Source of the DNA: Eggerthellaceae bacterium
GTDB taxonomy: Bacteria > Actinomycetota > Coriobacteriia > Coriobacteriales > Eggerthellaceae
Assembly (NCBI GenBank): GCA_910575165.1
Contig: CAJTDS010000020.1
Location: forward strand, 1-33,099
Length of the DNA stretch: 33,099 bases
Reading direction: 5' to 3'
Part shown: positions 6,977 through 14,065 of the stretch, piece after piece
Position numbering within the stretch: the stretch's first letter is position 1
Layout: each line of letters opens with the position of its first letter
Program-made: the position numbers and the translations under genes
The notes under the pieces: model-generated
The model's input: only the letters and a program-made list of their open reading frames with translations
Told to the model about the DNA's origin: nothing
The model's database searches: none

Positions 6977-8101
6977 CTACTCGAAGTGCTCGGCGGCCAC
7001 CTTCAGCTGGTCGATGATGTCGATGTTCTGGGGGCACATGGCCTCGCAGGCGCCGCATTCGATGCACTTCGACGCGGGGCCGGCGGCAGCCTGCCAGGAA
7101 TACAGCCCCTTCGCGAAGTTGCGGTCGCCGGTCTGCAGCTCAAGGTTCACCAGGTTCAGGATGTCGGGGATGACCACGCCCTCGGGACAGCCCTTCACGC
7201 AGTAGCGGCAGGCGGTGCAGGGAATCTGGGCCATGGTCTTCAGCCGGGCGAGCGCTTCGTCAAGGGCTGCACGCTCGCTGTCGGAGAACAGCCCCGCCTC
7301 CTTCCATTCGCTGGCGTTCTGCTGAACCTGCTCTAAGGTGGACATGCCCGAAAGCGTGGCGATGGTGCCCGGCAGCTCGTAGCAGAAGCGGTAGGCCCAC
7401 GACGCCTGAGACAGGTCGGGACGCGCCTGCTCAAGGATGGCGGCCACGTCGTCGGGAAGGCTGGCCAAACGGCCGCCGCGGCACGGCTCCATGATGACCA
7501 CAGGTACCCCGTGCTTGGCGGCTACCTCCATGCAGCGTTGCGACTGCGTCACCGGGTTGTCCCAGTCCAGGTAGTTCACCTGCAGCTGCACGAAGTCCAT
7601 GTCGGGGTGAGCGGTGAGCAGCGCGTCCAGCGTGTCGGCGTCGTCGTGCATGGAAAAGCCCACGTGCCGAATGCGCCCGGCGGCCTTCTGCTCCTTGGCG
7701 AAGTTCCACATGTCGTAAGCGTCGAACACCGCGGTGCGCGCGCCGCCCACGTTGTGCAGTAGGTAGAAGTCCACGTAGTCGGTGCCCAGGCGCTCAAGCG
7801 ACTCGGACAGGCACGACTGGGCGACCTCCTTGCTGGGGCAGGCCCAGGCAAGGCATTTCGTGGCAATGGTGAAGCTCTCGCGCGGGTGGCGCTTTACCAG
7901 GGCCTCGCGCAGGGCCGTCTCGGAAGCGCCCTCGTGGTAGACATAGGCGGTGTCGAAGTAGGTGCCTCCGGCCTCCAGGAACACGTCCACCATTTGCTTG
8001 AACTGGTCAAGATCGATGCTGGTCTGGTCGGCGGGGTCCAGAAGTGGCAGGCGCATGCAGCCGAACCCGAGCTTGGGGGTGGAAAGCAGGCTAGAGGCCA
8101 T
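6977..8101 (-). CDS. Aldo/keto reductase with C-terminal 2x[4Fe-4S] ferredoxin domain
   Basis: Probable NAD(P)H- or ferredoxin-linked oxidoreductase of 374 residues. The aldo/keto reductase barrel covers about 1-280. Its catalytic tetrad is visible as D50, Y55 (in DTAYVYHEG), K82 and H116 (in DFYLLHNVGG). The tail holds two ferredoxin clusters: C295, C298, C301, C305 in CTACRYCVKGCP and C346, C349, C352, C356 in CIECGACEAMCP. This fusion is common in strict anaerobes, where electrons can pass between ferredoxin and the barrel; its substrate is generally unknown. AAGGA precedes ATG 8101. It is a single-gene unit with a good promoter on the minus strand (8143-8173). Confidence 0.93.
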   Translation of the reverse strand: MASSLLSTPKLGFGCMRLPLLDPADQTSIDLDQFKQMVDVFLEAGGTYFDTAYVYHEGASETALREALVKRHPRESFTIATKCLAWACPSKEVAQSCLSESLERLGTDYVDFYLLHNVGGARTAVFDAYDMWNFAKEQKAAGRIRHVGFSMHDDADTLDALLTAHPDMDFVQLQVNYLDWDNPVTQSQRCMEVAAKHGVPVVIMEPCRGGRLASLPDDVAAILEQARPDLSQASWAYRFCYELPGTIATLSGMSTLEQVQQNASEWKEAGLFSDSERAALDEALARLKTMAQIPCTACRYCVKGCPEGVVIPDILNLVNLELQTGDRNFAKGLYSWQAAAGPASKCIECGACEAMCPQNIDIIDQLKVAAEHFE

Positions 8102-8142
8102 GGGGTATCCTTTCGCTGGCGATAACGTCTTTGCGAAACGGG

Positions 8143-8173
8143 ATTATAGCCATTCAAGTGAGCTTTAAGTCAA
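8143..8173 (-). promoter_or_regulatory. Promoter of the aldo/keto reductase gene
   Basis: On the minus strand TTGACT (8173-8168) and a perfect TATAAT (8148-8143) are separated by 19 bases. Transcription would start about 35 bases before the start codon. This is one of the best sigma-70-like matches in the window. Confidence 0.7.
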
Positions 8174-8193
8174 CGCTTTCCGTACGGGGCGCT

Positions 8194-8301
8194 GGGAGCG
8201 GGGAAGGAGAGGGTGCGGAATGAGGGACGAGTTGAGGAAATGAGGTGGGGAAGGAGGAGCGAGGGGGGATAGATGGGAGGAGGAAAAAAAAGAGGAAGGG
8301 A
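8194..8301. other. Purine-rich tract in the gene-free stretch upstream of cydA
   Basis: The gap 8174-8446 holds no gene. About nine in ten bases on the plus strand from 8194 to 8301 are purines, including eight consecutive A at about 8284-8291. A short CTCGG/CCGAG hairpin follows at 8302-8316. Such tracts can form triplexes; on the opposite strand the C/U-rich RNA could bind Rho. Function unknown. Confidence 0.6.
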
Positions 8302-8401
8302 CTCGGATTGCCCGAGGGTGATGGGCAAGGCCACCCCGATGCAATCATAAAATTGTTACTCTCGTGCTTGCAATTATGGAGATAGCGCGGCTGCGCTGTG
8401 C

Positions 8402-8407
8402 TACACT
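8402..8407 (+). promoter_or_regulatory. -10 box of the cydAB promoter
   Basis: TACACT followed by GGCACCC, 40 bases before cydA. A TTGCAA at 8368-8373 is too far upstream (28 bases) to pair with it. The cydA start has AGAGAGGAGG upstream. Confidence 0.45.
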
Positions 8408-8446
8408 GGCACCCGTTGTGCAACAGATAAGAGAGGAGGTAACGAT

Positions 8447-9925
8447 ATGGAGTTCCTGTCCGATCCGGTGCTGCTGGCGCGATTGCAGTTCGCGGCAACG
8501 GCGGCCTACCACTTCATCTTCGTTCCGCTGACCATCGGGTTGGGCCTCATCATGGCGATCAACGCCACCAGGTCCTTCCGATCGCGAGCCCCCGAGGATG
8601 AGGCGGCCACAGTGTTCTGGGTGAAGATCTTCACCGCGACGTTCGTTCTCGGCGTAGCGACGGGCATCACGATGGAGTTCTCCTTCGGAACCAACTGGGC
8701 CGACTACTCGCGGTTCGTGGGCGACATCTTCGGCGCGCCGCTTGCCGCCGAGGCACTGCTGGCGTTCTTCCTGGAATCCAGCTTCTTGGGCGTGCTTCTG
8801 TTTGGCCGAGGGAAGGTTTCGCCGAAGCTGTACTGCGCTTCTGCGTGGCTGGTGTGGTTCGGCTCGGCCCTGTCGGCCCTGTGGATCCTCATCGCCAACT
8901 CCTGGATGCAGACGCCCGCGGGTGCCGAGCTGTCCGCCGACGGCACCTCCGCCGTGCTGACCGACTTTCTGGCCGCGGCGCTGAACCCCTCGCTGGTTCC
9001 CCGCTACGGGCACACGGTGCTGGCGCTGCTGGTCATGGGCGCCTTCGTGGCCATGGCCGTGGCGGGCTGGTACATGCTGAAGGGCCGTCATGCGCAGTTC
9101 GCCGCGAAGACCATGCGCTTGGGCGTGGTGGTGGCCATCGTTTCCACGGCGGTGCTTCTGGGCACGGCCCATTCGTCGGCGGTGGTGGTGAGCGAGGAGC
9201 AGCCCTCGAAGCTTGCCATGATGGAGGGCATGTACGACTCCGAAGTGCCGCCCCTGTATGCCTTCGGTTGGGTGGACGAGCAGTCCCAGGAGGTCGTCAC
9301 TCCCTTCTCCATCCCCGGTGGCACCAGTTTCCTGGCTACGGGCACGTGGGACACCGAGTTTCCGGGCCTCAACGAGCTGGCGCAGACCGAGCAGTTTGCA
9401 GGCCTTGACCCAGCCACGGCTCCGGTGAACTTCGTGTTCCAGACCTACCACCTGATGGTGGCCATGTTCGGCGCCATCTGCCTGATCTGCCTGCTGGCGC
9501 TCATCTTCACCTTCCGCAAGGGCAAGATCGTGAAGATGCGCTGGCTGCAGTGGCTGTGCGTCATCAGCCCGGTGTTTCCCTTCATCGCCATCCAGGCCGG
9601 CTGGTTCACGGCCGAGGTAGGGCGTCAGCCGTGGGTGGTGTATCCGTCCATGACCAGCCCCGACGGCGTATCCCTGCTTGTGCAGGACGGCGTGTCCGCT
9701 TCGGTCTCCAACGTGGAGGTTACCATCACGCTCATCCTGTTCCTGGCGGTGTACCTGTTCTTGCTGATAGCCTGGGCTCGCACCATTGGCCGCTTCATCA
9801 AGGAGGGACCTGCGGTTAAGGGCGCCCCCGAGGCGGGCGCGGTGGCCGTCGAAGAGGTGCTCGTGGTTGACGAGGGGGCTGCGGCCGCCCCGGTTGCGGA
9901 CGCTTCCCGGAAAGGCGGTGAGTAG
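8447..9925 (+). CDS. cydA: Cytochrome bd quinol oxidase subunit I
   Basis: Membrane subunit that oxidises quinol and carries all three haems of the bd oxidase. It has 492 residues and about nine membrane helices. Likely haem ligands are H22 (in AAYHFIFVPLTIGL), H189 (in RYGHTVLALLVMG) and M337 (in FQTYHLMVAMFG). E102 and E110 in the helix AEALLAFFLESSF match the conserved proton-path acids. The Q-loop (from about residue 249) is of the short type, and GRQPW at 392-396 is intact. Strong AGAGGAGG precedes ATG 8447. A charged, Ala/Val-rich tail of about 40 residues ends the protein. It lies two bases from cydB, with which it forms the functional oxidase. It allows an anaerobe to scavenge or use trace oxygen. 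Confidence 0.97.
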   Translation: MEFLSDPVLLARLQFAATAAYHFIFVPLTIGLGLIMAINATRSFRSRAPEDEAATVFWVKIFTATFVLGVATGITMEFSFGTNWADYSRFVGDIFGAPLAAEALLAFFLESSFLGVLLFGRGKVSPKLYCASAWLVWFGSALSALWILIANSWMQTPAGAELSADGTSAVLTDFLAAALNPSLVPRYGHTVLALLVMGAFVAMAVAGWYMLKGRHAQFAAKTMRLGVVVAIVSTAVLLGTAHSSAVVVSEEQPSKLAMMEGMYDSEVPPLYAFGWVDEQSQEVVTPFSIPGGTSFLATGTWDTEFPGLNELAQTEQFAGLDPATAPVNFVFQTYHLMVAMFGAICLICLLALIFTFRKGKIVKMRWLQWLCVISPVFPFIAIQAGWFTAEVGRQPWVVYPSMTSPDGVSLLVQDGVSASVSNVEVTITLILFLAVYLFLLIAWARTIGRFIKEGPAVKGAPEAGAVAVEEVLVVDEGAAAAPVADASRKGGE

Positions 9926-9927
9926 CC

Positions 9928-11019
9928 ATGGAAATCACGGTGCTGCAAGGGCTTTGGTTCCTGCTCATCTTCGTGCTGATCGCCGGTTACTTCGTGCTGG
10001 ACGGGTTCGACCTGGGCGCGGGCATCCTGTACCCCTTCGTCGCCAAGACCGACGAGGACAAGGCCGTGGTCCGCACGAGCATCGGGCCTGTGTGGGATGC
10101 CAACGAGGTGTGGCTGCTGACGGCCGGCGGTGCGCTGTTCGCGGCGTTTCCCGACGCCTATGCCACCACGTTCTCCGGCTTCTACCTGGCGGTCATGCTG
10201 GTGCTGTTCTCGCTGATCGTGCGCGCGGTGGCCGTTGAGTACGCCGGCATCGACCGCAAGTGGCGCAAGGTGTGGAACGCGCTGTTCTTCGTGGGTTCGC
10301 TGCTGCCGGCGTTGCTTTTGGGCGTGGCCGTGGGCAACATCTACGCCGGCATTCCGCTGGATGCGGCCGGCAATTACGCGGGCATCCCGCTGCTGGGGCT
10401 CATCACGCCCTTCACCCTGCTCACGGGCGTGTTGTCCCTGGTCATGTTCGTGGCGGCCGGTGCCTGCTGGCTGTCGCTCAAAGCCCCGCTGGGGTCGAGC
10501 GTGCGTGATAGCGCTGCGGCCCTGCGCCGCCCGCTGCTCGTTGCGGTGCTGGTGCTGTTCGTGCTGGAGTCGGTCATGGGCCACTTCGTCGTGCAGCCGG
10601 ACATGTTCGCCGGCCTGACGGCGGTTCGCTGGATCCTGGCCATCCTGGTGGTGTTGGCTATTGTGGGCGCGGCGTTCTTCTGCGCCAAGGGCGGCCGCGA
10701 CGGGCTGGTTTCGGGCGGCCTTCCCGCTGCCCAGGCTGCGGCGGTGACGAAGTCGGACCTGGCGGCGTTTCTGTGCCAGGCGGCCGGGTGCTTCCTGCTG
10801 GTCATGTTGCTTGCCGCTTCCATGTTCCCGAACCTGGTGGTGGCCTCCGCCGGCAGCGTCGGCGCCAGCATCACGGCCATGACCGCCGGCTCCTCCGAGC
10901 TCACCTTGGGCTGGATGACCGGCATCACCTGCGTTGGTCTGCCCCTGGTGCTCGTGTACCATGTAGTCATCTACCGGACGTTCCGAGGCCGGGTTGATTT
11001 GGCGAAGGTGCATTACTAG
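9928..11019 (+). CDS. cydB: Cytochrome bd quinol oxidase subunit II
   Basis: Second membrane subunit of the bd oxidase, 363 residues with about eight helices. It has the family opening LWFLLIFVLIAGYFVLDGFDLGAG, then GPVWDANEVWLLTAGGALFAAFP with the conserved W-x-x-N-E-V-W motif at about residue 55. It carries no haem itself but stabilises subunit I. It starts two bases after cydA, so the two are translated together. The cydDC exporter genes usually needed to assemble the enzyme are not in this window. A terminator follows at 11067. Confidence 0.97.
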   Translation: MEITVLQGLWFLLIFVLIAGYFVLDGFDLGAGILYPFVAKTDEDKAVVRTSIGPVWDANEVWLLTAGGALFAAFPDAYATTFSGFYLAVMLVLFSLIVRAVAVEYAGIDRKWRKVWNALFFVGSLLPALLLGVAVGNIYAGIPLDAAGNYAGIPLLGLITPFTLLTGVLSLVMFVAAGACWLSLKAPLGSSVRDSAAALRRPLLVAVLVLFVLESVMGHFVVQPDMFAGLTAVRWILAILVVLAIVGAAFFCAKGGRDGLVSGGLPAAQAAAVTKSDLAAFLCQAAGCFLLVMLLAASMFPNLVVASAGSVGASITAMTAGSSELTLGWMTGITCVGLPLVLVYHVVIYRTFRGRVDLAKVHY

Positions 11020-11066
11020 GCACGGTCGTCGGCCTGGGTTTCGGATCGGATTCGAATTCCAATCGG

Positions 11067-11100
11067 GCGGGTGCGGCTATGCCGCTGCACCCGCTTTCTT
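11067..11100 (+). terminator. Intrinsic terminator of cydAB
   Basis: GCGGGT (11067-11072) and GCGGC (11073-11077) pair with GCCGC (11081-11085) and ACCCGC (11089-11094), with a three-base bulge. TTTCTT follows. Stem plus T-rich tail supports Rho-independent termination. Confidence 0.75.
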
Positions 11101-11115
11101 AAGGTATTTGCAGAG

Positions 11116-11143
11116 GGCGCTCCGATTCTGTGGTCGGGGCGCC
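11116..11143 (+). terminator. Second hairpin behind cydAB
   Basis: GGCGCTCCGA (11116-11125) pairs with TCGGGGCGCC (11134-11143) through one T-G wobble and an 8-base loop, followed by TTCTG. It may back up the terminator at 11067. Confidence 0.5.
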
Positions 11144-11160
11144 TTCTGCTAGAATTCCCC

Positions 11161-11191
11161 TTGCAAAAACCCTCTTGGGGGGGGGTATTCT
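11161..11191 (+). promoter_or_regulatory. Promoter with a G9 tract in its spacer
   Basis: TTGCAA (11161-11166) and TATTCT (11186-11191) are 19 bases apart. Nine consecutive G (11177-11185) sit right against the -10. Transcription would start near 11198, about 55 bases before the first PH-domain gene. Slippage in the G-run would change the spacer and so the promoter strength. Confidence 0.55.
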
Positions 11192-11252
11192 TTTGCGTTG
11201 AGGCAATTGCGCGGCTGCACGGTGCGGCCGCCGTTCGTGTGGAAGGAACCCT

Positions 11253-11744
11253 ATGAGCAACCCTTTGGCTAACCAGTTGGATCCGCGGGTCAAGGCGGTG
11301 TGGCGCATCACCGACGCCATCACGCTTACGCTTGTGTTCCTCGGATGCGTGGCCACGTTCTTTCTGATAGCGGTCTTCGACGAGGAAAGTTCCTGGGCTT
11401 GGGGTGTTTGCGGGGCGATGGCCGCTATCTACGCTGTGCTGTTGGTGCTGCTGTTGGCGGTGATCCCGCCTATCCGCTACGCGCGCTGGCGTTACCAGAT
11501 CAGCCCCGACTATCTGCAGATCGAGCGCGGCATCGTATGGCGCAAGCGCTTTGTCATCCCCTTCATCCGTGTGCAGAACACCGACACCCAGCAGGGACCA
11601 GTGCTAAGGATGTTCGGGCTTTCCAGCGTGACCGTGGCAACGGCCGCCGGCGAGCATGCCATTCCCGGTTTGGACTCCGAAGAGGCCGCCCAGGTGCGCG
11701 ACAAGGCCGCGGAGCTCGCCCGCATCGCTCGGGAGGACGTGTGA
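11253..11744 (+). CDS. Bacterial PH-domain membrane protein (YdbS-like)
   Basis: Protein of 163 residues. Two membrane helices (about 28-50 and 54-76) are followed by a bacterial pleckstrin-homology domain (bPH2, DUF304) at about 82-155, marked by RWRYQISPDYLQIERGIVWR, then VIPFIRVQNTDTQQGPVLRMFGL. The family pairs with a larger multi-domain partner (YdbT), which is the next gene here, overlapping by one base. In Bacillus the ydbS-ydbT pair has been tied to resistance against certain membrane-active peptides; that role is not shown by this sequence. GGAAGGAA precedes ATG 11253. The gene lies behind the unusual G9 promoter. Confidence 0.88.
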   Translation: MSNPLANQLDPRVKAVWRITDAITLTLVFLGCVATFFLIAVFDEESSWAWGVCGAMAAIYAVLLVLLLAVIPPIRYARWRYQISPDYLQIERGIVWRKRFVIPFIRVQNTDTQQGPVLRMFGLSSVTVATAAGEHAIPGLDSEEAAQVRDKAAELARIAREDV

Positions 11745-13798
11745 TGGCGCCGCAGAACCCCGCGCCCCGGCCGCCGGCTCCGCGCGTGGAGGACCGGGTG
11801 GCTCCGGCCGTTCCGGCCGCCGGCGCGTCTGTGCCGCAAGCCGGAGCTCCCACGGCGCAGACCGGGGTGCCGCAGGTCCAGCCCGCAGTGGCGCCCGCGG
11901 TGCCTCTGTCGTCCGCCGCGCCGATTTCCCCGGGGACGCAGGTCGCCCCTGTCGTCTGTGCCGCCCCCGCCGTCCCCGACGCTTCCGCGGGCGAGACGCC
12001 CCTGGAGGGCGAGAAGCTCCACGTGCATTCCAGCTACATCTGGCTTGGCGGTCTGAAGAGCATCTTCGCGGTGCTGTTCGCCCTGGCCGTCTCCATGAGC
12101 GGCACGCTAGTGGGCTTGCTGGCGGACGGAATCGATCCCGGCGGCGGGGCAGCGATCGCGCTTATCATCGTCGGCATCACGGCGGCCGGCGCGGCGCTCG
12201 TGGCCGCCCTTGCGTTCCTGGGCACCTGGTGGTCCTGGAGGCATCTCTACTATCAGATTACCCCTGACGAGTTCGCACTGTACTCGGGCATCTTCAACAA
12301 GAAGCAGGTGCACGTGCCCTACCAGCGCATCCAGTCCGTCGACCAGCGGGCGACCCTGCTGCAGCGCGTACTGGGCGCCTGCACGGTGCAGATAGAGACC
12401 GCGGGCGGTTCGTCGAACAAGGCAGTGGTGGTTCCCTACGTGACGCGCGATCGGGCCGAATGGCTGCGCCGCGAGCTGTTCTCGCGCAAGCAGCAGCTTG
12501 CGGCCGGCCAGAAGGCGCCTTCTTCCGAACGCGCTGTCGTCGCGGCGACGGAGGCCGACGGAGCGGGCAACGTGCTGGACGTCGGCGTGGAGCTCTGGGA
12601 CGAAGTGGGCAGCGTCTTCGGCGGTCAGGGCGTGGAAACGGGGCGCGTGAGCTACGAGTACGGCCTGACCAACAAGGAGCTGGTGCTCACGGCCCTCTCC
12701 AACAACACCGCCTTCGTGGTGGTGCTCGTCGGCTTGGTGACCGGCGCCGCGCAGCTTGTGGGCGAGGTTCTGCCGATGTTCTTCGGTTCCAACGATGCGG
12801 CCCTGGACTTCGTCATCGACCAGTCGTTGCGCCTGTTCGGCGGCAACGCTGCGGTTGCCATTGCGGTGGCCTTGATTTCGTTTGCCCTGGTGATGTGGGG
12901 TCTTTCGGTGCTGTCCACCTGCTTGACCTACGGCGGTTTCAAGGCGCGGCGCCGCGACAGCCGCATCGAGGTGGAGCGCGGGCTTCTGCAGCACCAGTTC
13001 TCCGGCGTGGATGTTGACCGGGTGCAGAGCGTGGTGGTGCGCCAGTCGCTGATCCGGCGCATCATGGGCTACTGCGAGCTGTCACTGGGCAAGGTGGACA
13101 GCGTGACGGGCGACGGCGAGAAGCAGGCCAACGTTTCTGAAAAGGGCCTGGTCATCCATCCGTTCGTCAAGATGAGTCGCGTGCCGGAGATTCTGAGCGG
13201 CCTGGTGCCCGAGTTCGCCGACGTGCCCACCGCGCCCATCCCCGTGGCCGCCGTTGCCCTGCGCCGCGCCATCCTGCGCCGAGCGGTGTGGCTGGGCGGG
13301 GGCTTCTGGTGCGCCGTCGTCGGCTGCGTGCTGGCTGCCTTCGCGCCCCAGATCGCCTGGGCCCTGGCCGACGTTCCCTCCGACGTGGACGAGGTGCTGT
13401 TCGTGCTGACCATCGTGACCGCCGGCCTGATCGCCTTGGGGCTTGTGCTCTTCGTGCTCGAGGTGGTGAGCGCGGTGCTGTGGGCGCGGGAGTCGAGCTT
13501 CGCCGTCAACCGCTCGTTCATGCAGGTGACCAACGGCGGCCTTGCGCGGGAGTCGGTCACCTTCCCCCGCAAGAAGATACAGTTCGCCTTCACCAAGACC
13601 AATCCCTTCCAGCGCCTCGCCCGGACGGCCACCATCGTGGCGGTCACCGCGGCCGGGGTGGGGGGAACCAAGGTCTCGCTCGTGGACGCGGGGCGCGAGG
13701 AGGCGGCCTTGTGGCTGGAGTGGGCCATGCCCGGCGGCCAGGATTGCGACCTTGCGGGTTTCGGCGCCGTTAAAGTGAACAAAGGTTCTTCACAGTAG
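11744..13798 (+). CDS. Multi-bPH2-domain membrane protein (YdbT-like)
   Basis: Partner of the preceding gene, 684 residues. Residues 1-85 are an unusual Pro/Ala-rich, probably unfolded cytoplasmic tail. Three modules follow, each with a helix pair and a bPH2 domain: helices about 104-160 and PH about 168-240; helices about 320-392 and PH about 400-475; helices about 515-580 and PH about 590-660. Each PH domain shows the family pattern of a Y-x-x or F-x-V strand, G-x-x-x-K/R, then R-I/V-Q-S-V/F. ATG 11744 shares its A with the TGA of the first gene. The frame is open farther upstream, but that part overlaps the first gene in another frame. The usual YdbT has about 490 residues, so the tail and linkers make this one longer. 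Confidence 0.85.
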   Translation: MAPQNPAPRPPAPRVEDRVAPAVPAAGASVPQAGAPTAQTGVPQVQPAVAPAVPLSSAAPISPGTQVAPVVCAAPAVPDASAGETPLEGEKLHVHSSYIWLGGLKSIFAVLFALAVSMSGTLVGLLADGIDPGGGAAIALIIVGITAAGAALVAALAFLGTWWSWRHLYYQITPDEFALYSGIFNKKQVHVPYQRIQSVDQRATLLQRVLGACTVQIETAGGSSNKAVVVPYVTRDRAEWLRRELFSRKQQLAAGQKAPSSERAVVAATEADGAGNVLDVGVELWDEVGSVFGGQGVETGRVSYEYGLTNKELVLTALSNNTAFVVVLVGLVTGAAQLVGEVLPMFFGSNDAALDFVIDQSLRLFGGNAAVAIAVALISFALVMWGLSVLSTCLTYGGFKARRRDSRIEVERGLLQHQFSGVDVDRVQSVVVRQSLIRRIMGYCELSLGKVDSVTGDGEKQANVSEKGLVIHPFVKMSRVPEILSGLVPEFADVPTAPIPVAAVALRRAILRRAVWLGGGFWCAVVGCVLAAFAPQIAWALADVPSDVDEVLFVLTIVTAGLIALGLVLFVLEVVSAVLWARESSFAVNRSFMQVTNGGLARESVTFPRKKIQFAFTKTNPFQRLARTATIVAVTAAGVGGTKVSLVDAGREEAALWLEWAMPGGQDCDLAGFGAVKVNKGSSQ

Positions 13799-13803
13799 AT
13801 TTG

Positions 13804-13835
13804 AGGTGGCCCCCGTCGTGTTACGGGGGCCACCT
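13804..13835 (+). terminator. 13-bp perfect hairpin after the PH-domain operon
   Basis: AGGTGGCCCCCGT (13804-13816) is perfectly mirrored at 13823-13835 with a 6-base loop, five bases after the stop codon. The expected T-run is missing on the plus strand, but stem strength and position favour a terminator. Confidence 0.65.
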
Positions 13836-13897
13836 GCGAACTTCAAAAAAGCGGCTTTGTCAAGCGAACAAACCGTGAACGCCCGCTCCACAAAACT

Positions 13898-13927
13898 TTG
13901 CGTTCGCCCGCGGGTTTTGGGTAAAAT
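13898..13927 (+). promoter_or_regulatory. Promoter of the lysozyme-like gene
   Basis: TTGCGT (13898-13903) and TAAAAT (13922-13927) with an 18-base spacer. Start of transcription near 13934 gives a leader of about 130 bases. Confidence 0.6.
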
Positions 13928-13933
13928 GCACCA

Positions 13934-14065
13934 GTCATTTACATACAGCTACCTTATCCGACAGCTAATCCACCCTACACACACTCGCTGCGGACCGCCT
14001 TCGGGCGGCTGGATTGCTTTGCGCTCTTTCGGGCGCAGGACAACGAAGGGATTCGTGCGATACGC
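13934..14065 (+). promoter_or_regulatory. Structured 5' leader
   Basis: The leader can fold into a closed domain: AATCCA (13967-13972) with TGGATT (14010-14015), enclosing a CCGCC-TTCG-GGCGG stem (13995-14008) capped by a stable UUCG tetraloop. A second stem, TGCGC/GCGCA, lies at 14020-14037. CCGACAGCTAA at about 13958-13968 resembles the conserved 3' element of the ydaO (c-di-AMP) riboswitch, which in Actinobacteria often precedes cell-wall hydrolase genes. The other conserved parts of that class are not found at the proper spacing, so I do not call it a riboswitch. Confidence 0.45.

Noticed and set aside
9625-11013. Minus-strand frame opposite cydB
   Set aside because: Gln/His/Arg-rich antisense translation without ribosome site or motif.
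11071-11256. Small plus-strand frame between cydB and the PH-domain operon
   Set aside because: Overlaps two hairpins and a promoter, has no ribosome site and no similarity that I recognise.
13804-13970. ydaO-type c-di-AMP riboswitch
   Set aside because: ACGGGGGCCACC and CCGACAGCTAA faintly recall its conserved parts, but the spacing, the P1 pairing and the GGGGUGAAUC element do not fit, and the first word belongs to a perfect terminator-like hairpin.
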